Assembly: GCA_012837155.1 (NCBI GenBank)
Contig: CP051546.1
Span: 1,095,075 to 1,159,074 of the forward strand
Length of the DNA: 64,000 nt
Source: Flavobacterium sp.
GTDB lineage: Bacteria; Bacteroidota; Bacteroidia; Flavobacteriales; Flavobacteriaceae
Direction: 5' to 3'
In this document: positions 20,221 to 30,275 of the stretch, one piece after another
How the letters are laid out: every line of letters begins with the position of its first letter
How positions within the stretch are numbered: the stretch's first letter is position 1
Made by a program: the position numbers and the translations under genes
Notes under the pieces: generated by a model
What the model was told of the DNA's origin: nothing
The model's input: only the letters and a program-made list of their open reading frames with translations
Databases searched by the model: none

Positions 20221-20994
20221 ATGGCTACTTATAATAAAAGAGGATATAAACCATCAAAGGAGAAAGAAGTTACCGAAGTTACAGAGGATATACAAGTTAT
20301 CGAAAAAAATAGCGCAACTGCGGGTGTTTTTTCAACATTAGACGCAACTGCTTCAAAAACGGAGGATTTTGTTGCTAGAAATCAAAAAATTATTATCGGA
20401 TTTGTTACAGCCGTGGCTTTATTTACCATTGGTTACTTGGTTTACGAAAGATTTGTGGCCGCCCCAAAAGAAGATGAAGCTGCAAACGAAATGTTTGTTG
20501 CGCAACAAAACTTTCAAAAAGCCACAGACGGAGTTGCCAGCGATTCTTTATATAAATTATCTTTGAATGGCTCTGAAGGAAAATTTGGTTTTGTGAAAAT
20601 TGCCGACGAATATTCTGGAACTGATGCGGGTAATCTTGCTAATTATTATGCAGGAATTGCCTATTTAAACACAGGAAAATATACAGAAGCAATTAGCTAT
20701 TTAGGTAAATTTAAATCAGAAGACAATGTTCTAAGTGCTTTGGCAAAAGGAGCAATTGGAGATGCTTATTCTCAAAATAATCAGCAAAAGGAAGCATTAG
20801 AAAATTATGTAAAAGCAGCTGAATCTAATAAAAACGATTTTACTACGCCACGTTTCTTGTTAAAAGCAGGAAAAACAGCTTTGGCATTAGGAAATAAGTC
20901 TGATGCATTGAAATATTTCAATGAGATTAAAGACAATTTTGATGCCTCTCCAGAAGCGGCTTCGGTTGATGTTTTAATAGGATTAGCACAATAA
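20221..20994 (+). CDS. TPR-repeat membrane protein (YfgM-like)
   Basis: The 257-residue protein has an N-terminal cytoplasmic tail rich in Lys and Glu, one membrane segment (KIIIGFVTAVALFTIGYLVY, about residues 59-79) and tetratricopeptide repeats over the rest (NLANYYAGIAYLNTGKYTEA, AIGDAYSQNNQQKEALENY). The layout resembles YfgM-type proteins, which work with the Sec translocon and envelope chaperones; that role is inferred. The frame is intact. It heads a plus-strand row with ribH and mutL. Confidence 0.85.
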   Translation: MATYNKRGYKPSKEKEVTEVTEDIQVIEKNSATAGVFSTLDATASKTEDFVARNQKIIIGFVTAVALFTIGYLVYERFVAAPKEDEAANEMFVAQQNFQKATDGVASDSLYKLSLNGSEGKFGFVKIADEYSGTDAGNLANYYAGIAYLNTGKYTEAISYLGKFKSEDNVLSALAKGAIGDAYSQNNQQKEALENYVKAAESNKNDFTTPRFLLKAGKTALALGNKSDALKYFNEIKDNFDASPEAASVDVLIGLAQ

Positions 20995-21000
20995 AAAAAA

Positions 21001-21077
21001 GTTAGAAGTTAGAAGTTAGAGGTTAGAAGTGATATAAACTCTTCTAACCTCTAACTTCTAACTTCTAACTTCTAACT
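21001..21077. repeat. Intergenic heptamer inverted repeat (GTTAGAA type)
   Basis: Tandem 7-base units GTTAGAA / GTTAGAG (21001-21030) are followed, after GTGATATAAACTC, by their reverse complements TTCTAAC / CTCTAAC (to about 21077). This gives a stem of about 28 bases between the TPR gene and ribH. It has the same 7-base period as the TTTAAAG family but a different unit. Confidence 0.75.
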
Positions 21078-21085
21078 TAATAAAG

Positions 21086-21655
21086 ATGGCAACTACAAAT
21101 AAAAACTTATCCGAATACGATAAAAATTCAATCCCAAATGCGAAAAATTTTCGGTTTGGGATTGTTGTTTCAGAGTGGAATGACACCATAACCGAGGGGC
21201 TTTGTTACGGAGCTGTTACAGGACTTTTGGACAACGAAGTGCCTTCAGAACACATTATACGTTGGAATGTTCCAGGAAGTTTTGAACTCATTTACGGAGC
21301 AAAAAAAATGCTGCAAACTCAGAATGTCGATGCTGTAATCGCCATTGGTTGCGTGATTCAAGGAGAGACCAAACATTTTGATTTTGTGTGCGAAGCGGTT
21401 TCGCAAGGAATTAAAGACTTGAATGTGCAAACAGATATTCCTGTCGTTTTTTGTGTGTTGACAGATAATACCATGCAACAATCGATAGATAGAAGCGGAG
21501 GAAAGCACGGAAATAAAGGTACCGAAGCTGCAATAGCCGCTATAAAAATGGCGTATTTAAGACATCAAGCTTCCTTTAGTCATCAATATAAAAACCAACA
21601 ATTATTGTCGACTGGACCATTGCAAATAGAAGGGCAACCTTTATTAGAAGAATAG
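21086..21655 (+). CDS. ribH: 6,7-dimethyl-8-ribityllumazine synthase
   Basis: It condenses the aminopyrimidine intermediate with dihydroxybutanone phosphate to form the riboflavin precursor lumazine. It shows IVVSEWN, VPGSFELIYGAKKM, GCVIQGETKHFDFVCEAVSQG (phosphate and catalytic His) and the SGGKHGNKGTEAA tail. At 189 residues it is about 25 longer than usual, with a glutamine-rich C-terminal extension (HQYKNQQLLSTGPLQIEGQP). The frame is intact. A hairpin terminator follows. Confidence 0.95.
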   Translation: MATTNKNLSEYDKNSIPNAKNFRFGIVVSEWNDTITEGLCYGAVTGLLDNEVPSEHIIRWNVPGSFELIYGAKKMLQTQNVDAVIAIGCVIQGETKHFDFVCEAVSQGIKDLNVQTDIPVVFCVLTDNTMQQSIDRSGGKHGNKGTEAAIAAIKMAYLRHQASFSHQYKNQQLLSTGPLQIEGQPLLEE

Positions 21656-21676
21656 AAAACAAAAATATATTGTTAT

Positions 21677-21716
21677 AAAACCTATACTGTTCATACAAAT
21701 AGTATAGGTTTTTTTT
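21677..21716 (+). terminator. Rho-independent terminator after ribH
   Basis: AAAACCTATACT (21677-21688) pairs with AGTATAGGTTTT (21701-21712), followed by a run of T. Confidence 0.88.
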
Positions 21717-21778
21717 ATTTTTTTATGATTAATTTAGGTAGTAATCCCAGTAGAAATTCCTTAAATTTGTGAACTTTG

Positions 21779-21809
21779 GGTTTAAACTTTAAACCTTAAA
21801 CTTTAAACC
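21779..21809. repeat. Intergenic heptamer-type repeat
   Basis: GGTTTAAACTTTAAACC and TTAAACTTTAAACC units in the 7-base TTTAAAC/CTTAAAC pattern lie just before mutL. This is the arm without the GTTGAGCAAC core. Confidence 0.5.
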
Positions 21810-21818
21810 ATTTTTTTA

Positions 21819-23661
21819 ATGCCGAGTATTATTCAATTACTTCCTGATCACGTTGCTAATCAAATTGCTGCTGGAGAAGTCGTTCAGCGACCTGCCTCGG
21901 TGGTCAAGGAATTGCTTGAAAATGCTGTTGATGCTGGCGCAAACGATATTAAATTGATACTAAAAGACGCAGGAAAGTCATTAGTACAAGTGATAGATAA
22001 CGGAAAAGGAATGAGTGTTACCGATGCTCGTTTGTGTTTTGAACGTCACGCAACGTCTAAAATCCGTCAAGCCGAAGACCTTTTTTCGTTGCATACCAAA
22101 GGGTTTCGAGGAGAAGCATTGGCATCGATTGCGGCGATTGCCCATGTCGAAATGAAAACCAAACAAGATCAAGAAGAACTGGGAACGCATATTATTATTG
22201 AAGGGAGTAAATTTGTTTCTCAAGAGGTGGCCGTTTTGCCAAAAGGCACCTCGTTTAGTGTCAAAAATTTATTTTTTAATATTCCAGCGCGCCGTAATTT
22301 CTTGAAATCGGATACGGTGGAATACCGCCATATTATTGATGAATTTCATCGTGTAGCATTGGCACATCCTCAAATTTATTTTACTTTTTACCACAATGGA
22401 AGTGAAATGTTTAATTTGCATCCTTCGAGTTTGAGGCAGCGAATTGTGGCTATTTTTTCGGGTAAAACCAATGAGAAATTGGTTCCCGTTACCGAAGAAA
22501 CCGAAATTGTAACTATTCAGGGTTTTGTATGTAAACCTGAATTGCCAAGAAAAATCGTGGCGAACAGTTTTTCTTTGTTAATGATCGATTCATAAAAAGT
22601 GGCTATTTGCACCATGCCGTGATGGCAGCTTACGATGGACTTTTGAAAGAGGGTGCTCAGCCAAGTTATTTTTTATACTTGACCGTGCCACCAAACACAA
22701 TTGACATCAATATTCATCCTACAAAAACCGAGATTAAATTTGATGATGAATCGGCTTTGTACGCCATTTTGAGGTCCTCGATAAAGCATAGTTTGGGACA
22801 GTTTAATGTAGCACCCGTTTTAGATTTTGAACGTGATGCTAATTTAGATACGCCCTATCATTATAAAGATTTAGAAGTGAGTTCGCCAACAATTCAAATT
22901 GATGGCAGTTTTAATCCGTTTTCTGAGGAAGAGAAACCCAATAAGCATTTTGCCAATTACAGAAAGCCAGAGCCTACCACAAATTGGGAAAGTCTCTACG
23001 TGGGTTTAAAACAGGACGTCGAGGAGGTGGAAACAATGACTTATGAAAACGACGAAGTGACTTCGTCTTTATTTAATACTGAAGACATAGAGCAGGCCAT
23101 ACATAAAACGCATCAAATTCATAAAAAATACATTGTTAATCCCATAAAATCTGGGATGATTATTGTAGATCAAAATCGGGCGCACCAACGTATTTTGTAC
23201 GAACAATTCCTTACAAATATTACCATCAATTTAGCGTCAAGTCAGCAATTGCTATTTCCGTTGCATTTGTATTTTTCGAAAGGAGAACTACAAATGCTAA
23301 CAGAGTTAAAACCATCGTTAATTCATACGGGTTTTGTTTTTGAGGAAACTAACGACGACAGTCTTGTTATTTCCGGATTACCGGTTAATGTTTCGGAAAG
23401 CGAAGCTTCGCTGGTTTTAGAGCAATTGTTAAGCGATTTGCAGGATGGGATTCCCGAAAGTAGTTTTAGTCAGAACGATACGATTGCCAAATCTATGGCG
23501 CGAAGTTTAGCCGTAAAAACAGGAATTTATTTAACACAAAAAGAGCAGGAAAACTTGGTCAACGGACTTTTTGCTTGCAAAGATCCCAATGTTTCTCCAT
23601 TTCAAAACCAACTTTCATCACGATGCGTGTGGAAGATTTAGACAAAAAATTTGCCCTATGA
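21819..23661 (+). CDS. mutL: DNA mismatch repair protein MutL, two frame breaks
   Basis: MutL is the ATPase that links mismatch recognition to strand removal. The GHKL ATPase motifs are visible: [33 protein letters not shown] and [20 protein letters not shown]. The C-terminal dimerisation part has [12 protein letters not shown] and ends EDLDKKFAL after repair. Missing single A bases near 22552 (AGAAAAATC) and near 23603 (CAAAACC) break the frame; with both restored the gene ends at 23661, about 614 residues. The stop codon overlaps the start of the rhomboid gene (ATGA). Confidence 0.93.
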
Positions 23662-24471
23662 TGACTATCACGCCAGTTGTAAAACAACTTTTAATTATTA
23701 ATATTCTCTTTTTTATTGGCTCCTATTTTGTGCCAGTTGCTTACGATTTATTTGCGCTTTATTATCCAGAAAACGACGGTTTCAAAATTTGGCAGCTAAT
23801 TACGCACATGTTTATGCACGCTCCATTTCCTAATGTGTCGCACATATTATTCAATATGTTTGCGCTGTATTCCTTCGGTAGCGCATTAGAACATTTTTGG
23901 GGGTGGAAAAAAATTCTTGTTTTTCTATATTTCTTGTGGTTTAGGAGCGGCTTTGTTGCATACGGGGGTCAATTATATAGAGATTCATTCTTTGTTATCA
24001 CAAGTGTCAAATATGAATTTGTCAGCTTCAGAAATGCATCAATTATTAAATACGGATTATAGTTCTCTTTTTGATGAAAAAGGGAAAATGATGGCGGGCG
24101 AAATTAGCTCTATTTTAGAAAGAGCTCATTGTACACAACAACAATTTAATATCATTGGAGAAGCCTCTATAATTTCAAAAGGCACTGTTATTGGTGCTTC
24201 GGGAGCGATTTATGGCTTGTTGGCAGCTTTTGCTTTTATGTTTCCAAACGCAGAGTTGGCTTTGCTTTTTATTCCTATTCCAATAAAAGCGAAGTATTTT
24301 GTGCCTGGAATTTTGGCAATCGATTTGTTTTTAGGATTTAATGGGCAATCGATTTTTGGAGCTGGAAGTACCGGAATAGCCCATTTTGCCCATGTTGGCG
24401 GTGCATTAACGGGTTTTATTATGATGTGGTATTGGAAAAAAAATCAGTTTAACAGGAATCGTTGGAATTAA
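23658..24471 (+). CDS. Rhomboid family intramembrane serine protease, one frame break
   Basis: This multi-pass inner-membrane protease has MFMHAPFPNVSHILFNMFALYSF, the catalytic serine in GASGAIYG and the catalytic histidine in AHFAHVGG. A T is missing in the run near 23921; repair restores LVFFYISCGLGAALLH. An extra loop of about 70 residues lies between the second and the active-site segments. About 271 residues in all. It is translationally coupled to mutL and followed by a second rhomboid gene. Confidence 0.88.
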
Positions 24472-24489
24472 ATTCAGATTGAGTTTATT

Positions 24490-24559
24490 TGTCATTCCAA
24501 GGTACGAGGAATCTCATAAAGAGAGCAACAAATGTGATTTCTCCTTTGTCGAAATGACA
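24490..24559. repeat. Dispersed palindromic repeat (GTCATTTCG type)
   Basis: TGTCATTCCAAGGTACGAGG at the left and TTTGTCGAAATGACA at the right form an imperfect inverted repeat of about 70 bases between the two rhomboid genes. It resembles the GTCATTTCGACGAAGGAGAA palindromes known from many Bacteroidetes intergenic regions, as recalled and not searched. Confidence 0.55.
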
Positions 24560-24587
24560 AGATTTAGAATAATTTATTTTATAAAAA

Positions 24588-25454
24588 ATGGCTAGTATTA
24601 TAGATGACTTAAAATTGCAGTACAAATTTGGTGGCATAACCCAAAGGTTAATCTACTGGAATGTGGCGTGTTTTCTGGTTTCATTGCTGTTTTTTTATCA
24701 CTATAAGCTGGGTTTTTTTGATTTTCCAAATTGGATTGCTTTGTCATCGGAACCTGCTGTTTTTGTCTTGAAACCTTGGACACTTTTGACGTATGCTTTC
24801 TTTCACGATGGTTTTGGACACCTCTTTTTTAATATGATAGTGCTGAATTTTTCTAGCACTTTATTTCTTACTTTTTTCAATCAAAAACAATTGTTAGGCT
24901 TGTATATTTTGAGTTCTATATTCGCTGGTCTTGCTTTTGTTTTGTCTTTTTATTTAATGAATATTATCTCGCCAATTGTTGGTGCATCGGCGGCAATTAT
25001 GGCGATTTTAGTTGCTACAACGACTTATCAACCTTTGATGAATGTAAGGTTATTGCTTATTGGTAATGTAAAACTTTGGCATATTACTCTCGTGATTATT
25101 GTTATTGATTTGATGCAAATTCGAATCGAAAATACGGGCGGACATATTGCCCATTTGGCGGGTGCTTTTTTTGGTTTTGTTTTTATCAAATTGCTCGAAA
25201 GTGGAACGGATTTGAGTAAAATGATTTCAAAAATAATAGATTTTTTCGTTAATTTGTTTCGGAAATCCCAATCTACTCCATTCAAAAAGGTACATAAAAA
25301 TTACAAACGACCAACAGAAAAGCCTACTTCAAAAATTATTGCAAAGGACAAAACACAACAGCAAATAGATGAAATCTTAGATAAAATAAGTCGTTCTGGA
25401 TACGATTGTTTAACAAAAGAAGAAAAAGAATTTCTATTTAAAGCTGGAAAATAA
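24588..25454 (+). CDS. Rhomboid family intramembrane serine protease (second)
   Basis: This 288-residue inner-membrane protease has about six membrane segments. It shows YAFFHDGFGHLFFNMIVL, an active-site serine in GASAAIMA and a histidine in HIAHLAGAF. The glycine after the serine is replaced by alanine (GASA rather than GASG), which is seen in some Bacteroidetes rhomboids. A cytoplasmic C-terminal tail ends QQIDEILDKISRSGYDCLTK, a short conserved module. Frame intact; tandem with the first rhomboid. Confidence 0.88.
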   Translation: MASIIDDLKLQYKFGGITQRLIYWNVACFLVSLLFFYHYKLGFFDFPNWIALSSEPAVFVLKPWTLLTYAFFHDGFGHLFFNMIVLNFSSTLFLTFFNQKQLLGLYILSSIFAGLAFVLSFYLMNIISPIVGASAAIMAILVATTTYQPLMNVRLLLIGNVKLWHITLVIIVIDLMQIRIENTGGHIAHLAGAFFGFVFIKLLESGTDLSKMISKIIDFFVNLFRKSQSTPFKKVHKNYKRPTEKPTSKIIAKDKTQQQIDEILDKISRSGYDCLTKEEKEFLFKAGK

Positions 25455-25458
25455 TTTT

Positions 25459-25514
25459 GTTTAAGGTGTAAAGGCAAGTTGCTCAACTTTAAACCCTAAA
25501 CCTTAAACTTGAAA
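25459..25514. repeat. Intergenic heptamer-type inverted repeat
   Basis: GTTTAAGGTGTAAAGGC is followed by AAGTTGCTCAACTTTAAACC and CTTAAAC units. The GTTGCTCAAC core is the reverse complement of the GTTGAGCAAC core found at 37-46 and near 6940. Confidence 0.6.
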
Positions 25515-25522
25515 CAGAAAAA

Positions 25523-26568
25523 ATGAGAAAGCTTTCGTGGTTTAATAAAGTGATGTTCTTTTTGAATATAGCGTTGACTGTATCGACATTCATCGCGTAT
25601 ATTTTGCCTTTTTTAACCCCTAAATTTTTTCCTTTTATATCGGTGTTTACCTTGTTTATGCCGCTGTTTTTGATATTGAATAGTTTGTTTTTTCTCTATT
25701 GGGCGGTTCAATTCAAAAAAAGAATGATTTTGTCGGGCTTGGTGCTTTTGATGGGAATTACATTTATCAATAAGTTCTATAAATTTTCAGCCAAGGAATA
25801 TCCAAATGAAGAGAAGGATTTGTTGTAATGAGTTATAATGTGCGTTTGTTTAATGTTTTTAGATGGTTGGACAGAGAAGATGTCCCCGAGAATATTCTAG
25901 CTTTTATCAATGACAAAAATCCTGATATTTTGTGTGTTCAGGAATATTCAAACTCGGCACATATTGATTTAAAAGTGTATCCTCATCGTTATATTTTTAT
26001 GGAAGGCGTAAAAATTAAAACGGGACAGGCAATTTTTTCTAAATTTCCTATCATTGATCAAGGGCATATTGAGTTTCCAGACTCGAATAATAATGTTGTT
26101 TTTGCTGATATTAAAAAAGGGAAGGACATTATTAGGGTTTATAACATGCACTTACAGTCTATTAAAATATCGCCAGATGTTAGCGAAATAAATGAAAATA
26201 TTGAGGGGATTAATCAGGAAAAATCGCAAATGCTTTTATATAGAATAAGTAAGGCTTTCAAAAAACAACAACAGCAAGCAGAGATTATCAAAGAGCACAA
26301 AAAACAATGCAAATATCCCATTATCATTTGTGGAGATATGAATAATAGTCCCTTTTCTTATGTTTACAGGAGTATAAAAGGAAAATTGAACGACAGTTTT
26401 GAAGAGGCTGGAAAAGGCTTTGGTGCCACTTATAAGTTTAAGTATTATCCGGCAAGAATTGATTATATTTTTGCCGATGAAAGAATGAAGGTTAAAAAGT
26501 TCGAAAGTTTTCCAGATTTCGAAAATTCTGACCATTATCCCATTATGGCAAAGTTGTCAATGGAATAG
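25523..26568 (+). CDS. Membrane-anchored endonuclease/exonuclease/phosphatase family protein, one frame break
   Basis: The N-terminal 100 residues hold three membrane segments. The rest is an EEP catalytic domain with MSYNVRLF, CVQEYS, VYNMHLQSI, ICGDMNNSPFSYVYR, RIDYIFAD and the closing SDHYPIMAKL (catalytic Asn, Glu, Asp and His). The frame stops at TAA 25826-25828 and a second frame begins in TAATG. In related flavobacterial proteins the two parts form one chain, and one extra T in GATTTGTTG would restore that (DLFVMSYNV). A genuine two-gene arrangement cannot be excluded. Substrate unknown. Confidence 0.82.
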
Positions 26569-26583
26569 TTGGTTTTTAAGACT

Positions 26584-27209
26584 TTATCTGATGGTTAATT
26601 TCTGATTTTTCAAATAATCTAGGGCAAATTTCCCTTCGTTAAACAACAAATCTAGGCTGCTTAGATTATTCAAAAAGCCATGTTTTTCTCTAAAAACCTG
26701 AGTATAAGACTCAAATTTAGAGTCGTCTTTTTTTCCGTTTGCCAAACTTCTAAAATCTAAAATTAGATTCGAATCCAATTCGTGAAAGTATTCGGTGGTG
26801 GTTTCGTAATCTAATTTTATTCGCATGGCTTTCGATACAAAAGCATGGCTTTCGAAATTTAAGTCTAATAAAAAAGTATGTTTTTTTTCGAAAATGGGAC
26901 GAATGTCATCTTCAAAATATTCAAAAAGGGGGAACTTCTATACGCAGCTTCTAAGGATTTGAAATGGTGTTTTTGCCAATCAAAATCGTTTTCAATTTTT
27001 ATATCCTTTGTTTTTTGATGCGTTTTGCCAGAATGTTTTACAGGGATATTCAATAACTGAATCCCATTGGGACTATAAATATAAGTTCGATTGCGATTCG
27101 TTTGTTTCTGAAAATTATCTTCTATTTCGAAAGTAATCGCTTCGGCTTTCGCAATCGCTACAAAATGGCTAATCGAAGGGAAATAGGTAGGATGGAGTAG
27201 GGTTTTCAT
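26584..27209 (-). CDS. WbqC family protein, one frame break
   Basis: It belongs to the WbqC-like family, whose founding member sits in an O-antigen cluster; the biochemical role is unproven. It begins MKTLLHPTYFPSISHFVAI and has NRTYIYSPNGIQLLNIPV and WQKHHFKSLEAAYRSSPF. A missing T near 26926 breaks the frame; repair gives FFEYFEDDIRPIF, joining the C-terminal part that ends LDLLFNEGKFALDYL. About 208 residues. It follows lepB on the same strand, as in other flavobacteria. Confidence 0.85.
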
Positions 27210-27218
27210 TTTTTAATT

Positions 27219-27271
27219 GTTTAAGGTTTAAAGTTTAAGGGTGTTATAACTTTAAACCTTAAACTTTAAAC
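27219..27271. repeat. Intergenic heptamer-type inverted repeat
   Basis: GTTTAAGGTTTAAAGTTTAA (27219-27238) is followed by GGGTGTTATAAC and then TTTAAACCTTAAACTTTAAA, its near-complement, giving a stem of about 20 bases. It lies between lepB and WbqC. Confidence 0.7.
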
Positions 27272-27279
27272 ACTTTTGA

Positions 27280-28854
27280 CTAATTTTTTTTCTCTTTTCT
27301 CTTTTTCCAAAGGTATTCGCCAACAAAAAAAGCAGCCAAAGCAATCAAGAAAAATTTAAAATAAGACTGCGGTTGCCCATCACCACTAACGGTGGTAAAC
27401 AATCGATCCCAACGAATTTTGCCTAATCCTTTTCCGTTAGAATCCCAACTCATCCAGATGAATATTGGTTTTCCAACGACATGATCTTCAGGAGTGTATC
27501 CAAATAGCGAGCGTCTAATGAATTATGACGATTGTCTCCCATCATCCAATAGTAGTTTTGTTTGAAGGTGTAAGTGCTGGCTTTTTTGTCATTAATATAA
27601 ATATCATTACCTACTACTTCTAGTTTATTTCCTTCGTATTCATGGATAATTATTTTATAAAATGGCAATGATTTTTGATCTAATGCTACTGTTTTTCCTG
27701 CTTGAGGAATGTAAATTGGACCAAAATTATCGCAGCTCCAATTATTTGATAAGGATGATTTTCCGTCCTGAAAATCTGGAAAAACACCATCTTCTGGTCC
27801 TTTTCTAATTTCTCGTATTACAGATTTGATTCCCGGAACATTTTTCATTCTTTCCGCATTGGCAAAGGTCAGAGCCGTTATGCCAATAGTGTCTTTTTGT
27901 GGGCTAACATAATTAATTCCGTCAGTAACGTTCATATCTTTAAGGAGATAGTCAAAATCAATTGGTGTTTTTCCGTCTAAAACAAGTTTGTAAGAATATT
28001 GTGGTTTTGCTCTTTCGGGTAATAGTAATTCTTTTCCATTGATAAAAACAATCCCATTTTTTATTTGCAAACTGTCGCCAGGAATACCCACACAACGTTT
28101 TACATAATTTGTCTTTTTGTCAATTGGTTTATCATATCTTTTATCTGCCCGAATATACATATTAGATAATGTGTCTCTTGGCCAATTGAATACCACAATA
28201 TCATTGTTTTTTTATTTTTTCAAAACCCGGAAGTCTAAAATAAGGCAGTTGTGGGTAGCTTAGATAGGATTTTATTTTGATAAACGGAATGGAATCGTGT
28301 ACCATGGGCAAAGCCGTTGTGGTCATAGGAACTCGTGGGCCATAGTTTATTTTGCTTACAAATAAAAAGTCGCCAACCAATAATGATTTCTCTAATGATG
28401 AGGAAGGAATAGTATATGGTTGAATAAGGTAGGTGTGAACCAATGTGGCAACAATAATAGCAAAAAGCAGGGAATTTATTGTATCGGCAGTTTTGTTTTC
28501 AGGATTTAAACTTCTGTCGGTTACATGGTTTAATTTTTGGGTATAATTTACATAAACAATATATAAACCAAAGCTAACTATTCCTAAAAAAGTGTCTAAA
28601 CTGGATCTTTTTCCAAAGCTTCTCAGGGTTTCAACCCAAACAACAGGAAACATAATCAAGTTGATAATTGGAATGAAAAGCAATAATGTCCACCAAGTTG
28701 GGCGACTAATCATCTTCATTAAAATGATGGCGTTATAAACAGGAATTGCTGCTTCCCAACTTTTTCTTCCGGCGGCTACATATAATTTCCAAGTTCCTAA
28801 AAAGTGTATCACTTGTATAGCCAAGAAAAACACAAACCATTGATATAGTGTCAT
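27280..28854 (-). CDS. lepB: Signal peptidase I LepB, two frame breaks
   Basis: This inner-membrane enzyme removes signal peptides from exported proteins. The N-terminal part (about 120 residues) holds several membrane segments. The catalytic serine is in PSSSLEKSLLVGDFLFVSK, and the general-base lysine in NYVKRCVGIPGDSLQI. WMMGDNRHNSLDAR is box E. A T-run near 28206 and a base near 27497 break the frame. Repair continues through YTPEDHVVGKPIFIWMSWD to a C-terminal membrane segment (FFLIALAAFFVGEYLW). About 525 residues, long as in Flavobacteriia, with an insertion of about 130 residues between the catalytic blocks. Confidence 0.92.
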
Positions 28855-28862
28855 AATTATTT

Positions 28863-28916
28863 TGTTTAAAATTTAAAGTTTAAGGTTGTTTCAATGAAAT
28901 TTTACCCTTAACCAGA
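28863..28916. repeat. Intergenic heptamer-type repeat, degenerate
   Basis: GTTTAAAATTTAAAGTTTAA and GGTTGTTTC are followed by TTTTACCCTTAACC. It is a degenerate member of the TTTAAAG family between dapB and lepB. Confidence 0.45.
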
Positions 28917-28924
28917 AACAAGTT

Positions 28925-29653
28925 TTATTTTAGATCTAATACATCTTTCATCGTGTAAACACCTTGTTTTCCCACAATCCATTCTGCGGCAATTACCGCG
29001 CCTAGGGCAAAACCATCTCGATTGTGAGCCGTGTGTTTTATTTCAATTTCATCCACATTCGATTGGTAAGTTACTGTATGCGTGCCTGGAACGTCTTTAA
29101 TTCTTAGTGCTTCAATGTGAATTTGCTTCGCCAGTTCGCTACCGCTCAGGTAATTTTCTTTGTCTTTTTCCAATGTCCAATTGCTATAATCACTATTCTC
29201 AATGATTCCTTTTGCTAATGAAATGGCTGTTCCACTTGGGGCATCTAGTTTTTGCGTGTGATGAATTTCTTCCATTTTAACTTTATAGGCGTCAAATTTC
29301 GACATCATTTTTGCTAAATACTCATTGAGTTCAAAAAAAATATTTACGCCCAAGCTAAAGTTAGAACTTGATAGAAAAGCTCCTTTTTTTGTTTGGCAAA
29401 GCGCAACCATTTCCTCATAACGGTCTAGCCAGCCAGTTGTTCCAGAAACTACGGGTACACCAGCATGAAAACAACTCGAAATGTTGTCGACGGCTGCGGT
29501 GGGGATGCTGAAATCAATCGCGACATCGGCCGATGAAAGACCATCATAAGTATTGAATTCGTCTTTTTTTAAGACAATTTCATGACCTCTTTCTATGGCA
29601 ATTCTTTCGATGGTTTGCCCCATTTTCCCGTATCCTAAAAGTGCTATTTTCAT
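28925..29653 (-). CDS. dapB: 4-hydroxy-tetrahydrodipicolinate reductase DapB
   Basis: This is the NAD(P)H-dependent reductase of the lysine/diaminopimelate pathway. The nucleotide-binding motif LGYGKMGQTI is at the N-terminus. The catalytic-site region is EEIHHTQKLDAPSGTAISLA, and the C-terminal block is THTVTYQSNVDEIEIKHTAHNR. 242 residues, normal for the family, frame intact. It is transcribed between the DUF5683 protein and lepB in the parA-parB row. Confidence 0.95.
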   Translation of the reverse strand: MKIALLGYGKMGQTIERIAIERGHEIVLKKDEFNTYDGLSSADVAIDFSIPTAAVDNISSCFHAGVPVVSGTTGWLDRYEEMVALCQTKKGAFLSSSNFSLGVNIFFELNEYLAKMMSKFDAYKVKMEEIHHTQKLDAPSGTAISLAKGIIENSDYSNWTLEKDKENYLSGSELAKQIHIEALRIKDVPGTHTVTYQSNVDEIEIKHTAHNRDGFALGAVIAAEWIVGKQGVYTMKDVLDLK

Positions 29654-29714
29654 TTTCTATTTTTCATTTTTTAGATTCTATCTTCCTGTATTTTTGACTT
29701 TTGGTTTTGGAAGT

Positions 29715-30275
29715 TTAGAAGTTGTAATTGAGCGTTAGTCCTACATTTGCTTTCAATGTTACATCATTTTTGTAAATATCGGGTCTAACAGATAAATTTT
29801 GGTTCACATTAAATTGTATTAATGCCGCATCAACATTGGCATCTATGATGTTTAAAACATAAAATGCAGCAACAAATAAGGAAGATAAATCTCGGTTTCG
29901 TTGATAAAACTTTTGCCCAGCAATCAGTCTGCTGTTGTCTAAAAAGGGAAATGGATCATCTGTATAGCCTTCCAATCTTCGTTTGTAGGCATCTCTATAT
30001 TGGTTGTATTTTTTTTTGTTGCTTAAATAAAAATAAAGGCTGGTTCCTATGGCACCGTAAACCAAAGGGATTTTCCAATATTTTTTATTGTAAGCTTGTC
30101 CTAATCCCGGTACAACTGCTGAATAAAAAGCCGCTTTTGCAGGGGTCAAAGGGTCAATATCAATGGATTTTGTAGTGTCTTTTGCAATTGGTGCGCGGTC
30201 TATTTTTGCTTGCGAAAAAGCAGATGGATTTCCCAATATAAAAAGAAGTAATCCTATGAAAATGATTTTATTCAC
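29715..30275 (-). CDS. DUF5683 domain protein, secreted
   Basis: This 186-residue protein of unknown function has a signal peptide (MNKIIFIGLLLFILGNPSAFSQ). Then come TPAKAAFYSAVVPGLGQAYN and KYWKIPLVYGAIGTSLYFYL, which mark the DUF5683 family, and a tail that looks like a beta strand for the outer membrane (LKANVGLTLNYNF). It is placed between parB and dapB, as in many flavobacteria. Its stop codon and the parB gene meet at 30275. Confidence 0.85.
   Translation of the reverse strand: MNKIIFIGLLLFILGNPSAFSQAKIDRAPIAKDTTKSIDIDPLTPAKAAFYSAVVPGLGQAYNKKYWKIPLVYGAIGTSLYFYLSNKKKYNQYRDAYKRRLEGYTDDPFPFLDNSRLIAGQKFYQRNRDLSSLFVAAFYVLNIIDANVDAALIQFNVNQNLSVRPDIYKNDVTLKANVGLTLNYNF

Noticed and set aside
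25826-25830. TAATG overlap suggesting two translationally coupled genes (membrane part and nuclease part).
   Set aside because: The two parts form one chain in the known family, and a single missing T would join them, like the other breaks here. It is kept as a minor alternative in the annotation.
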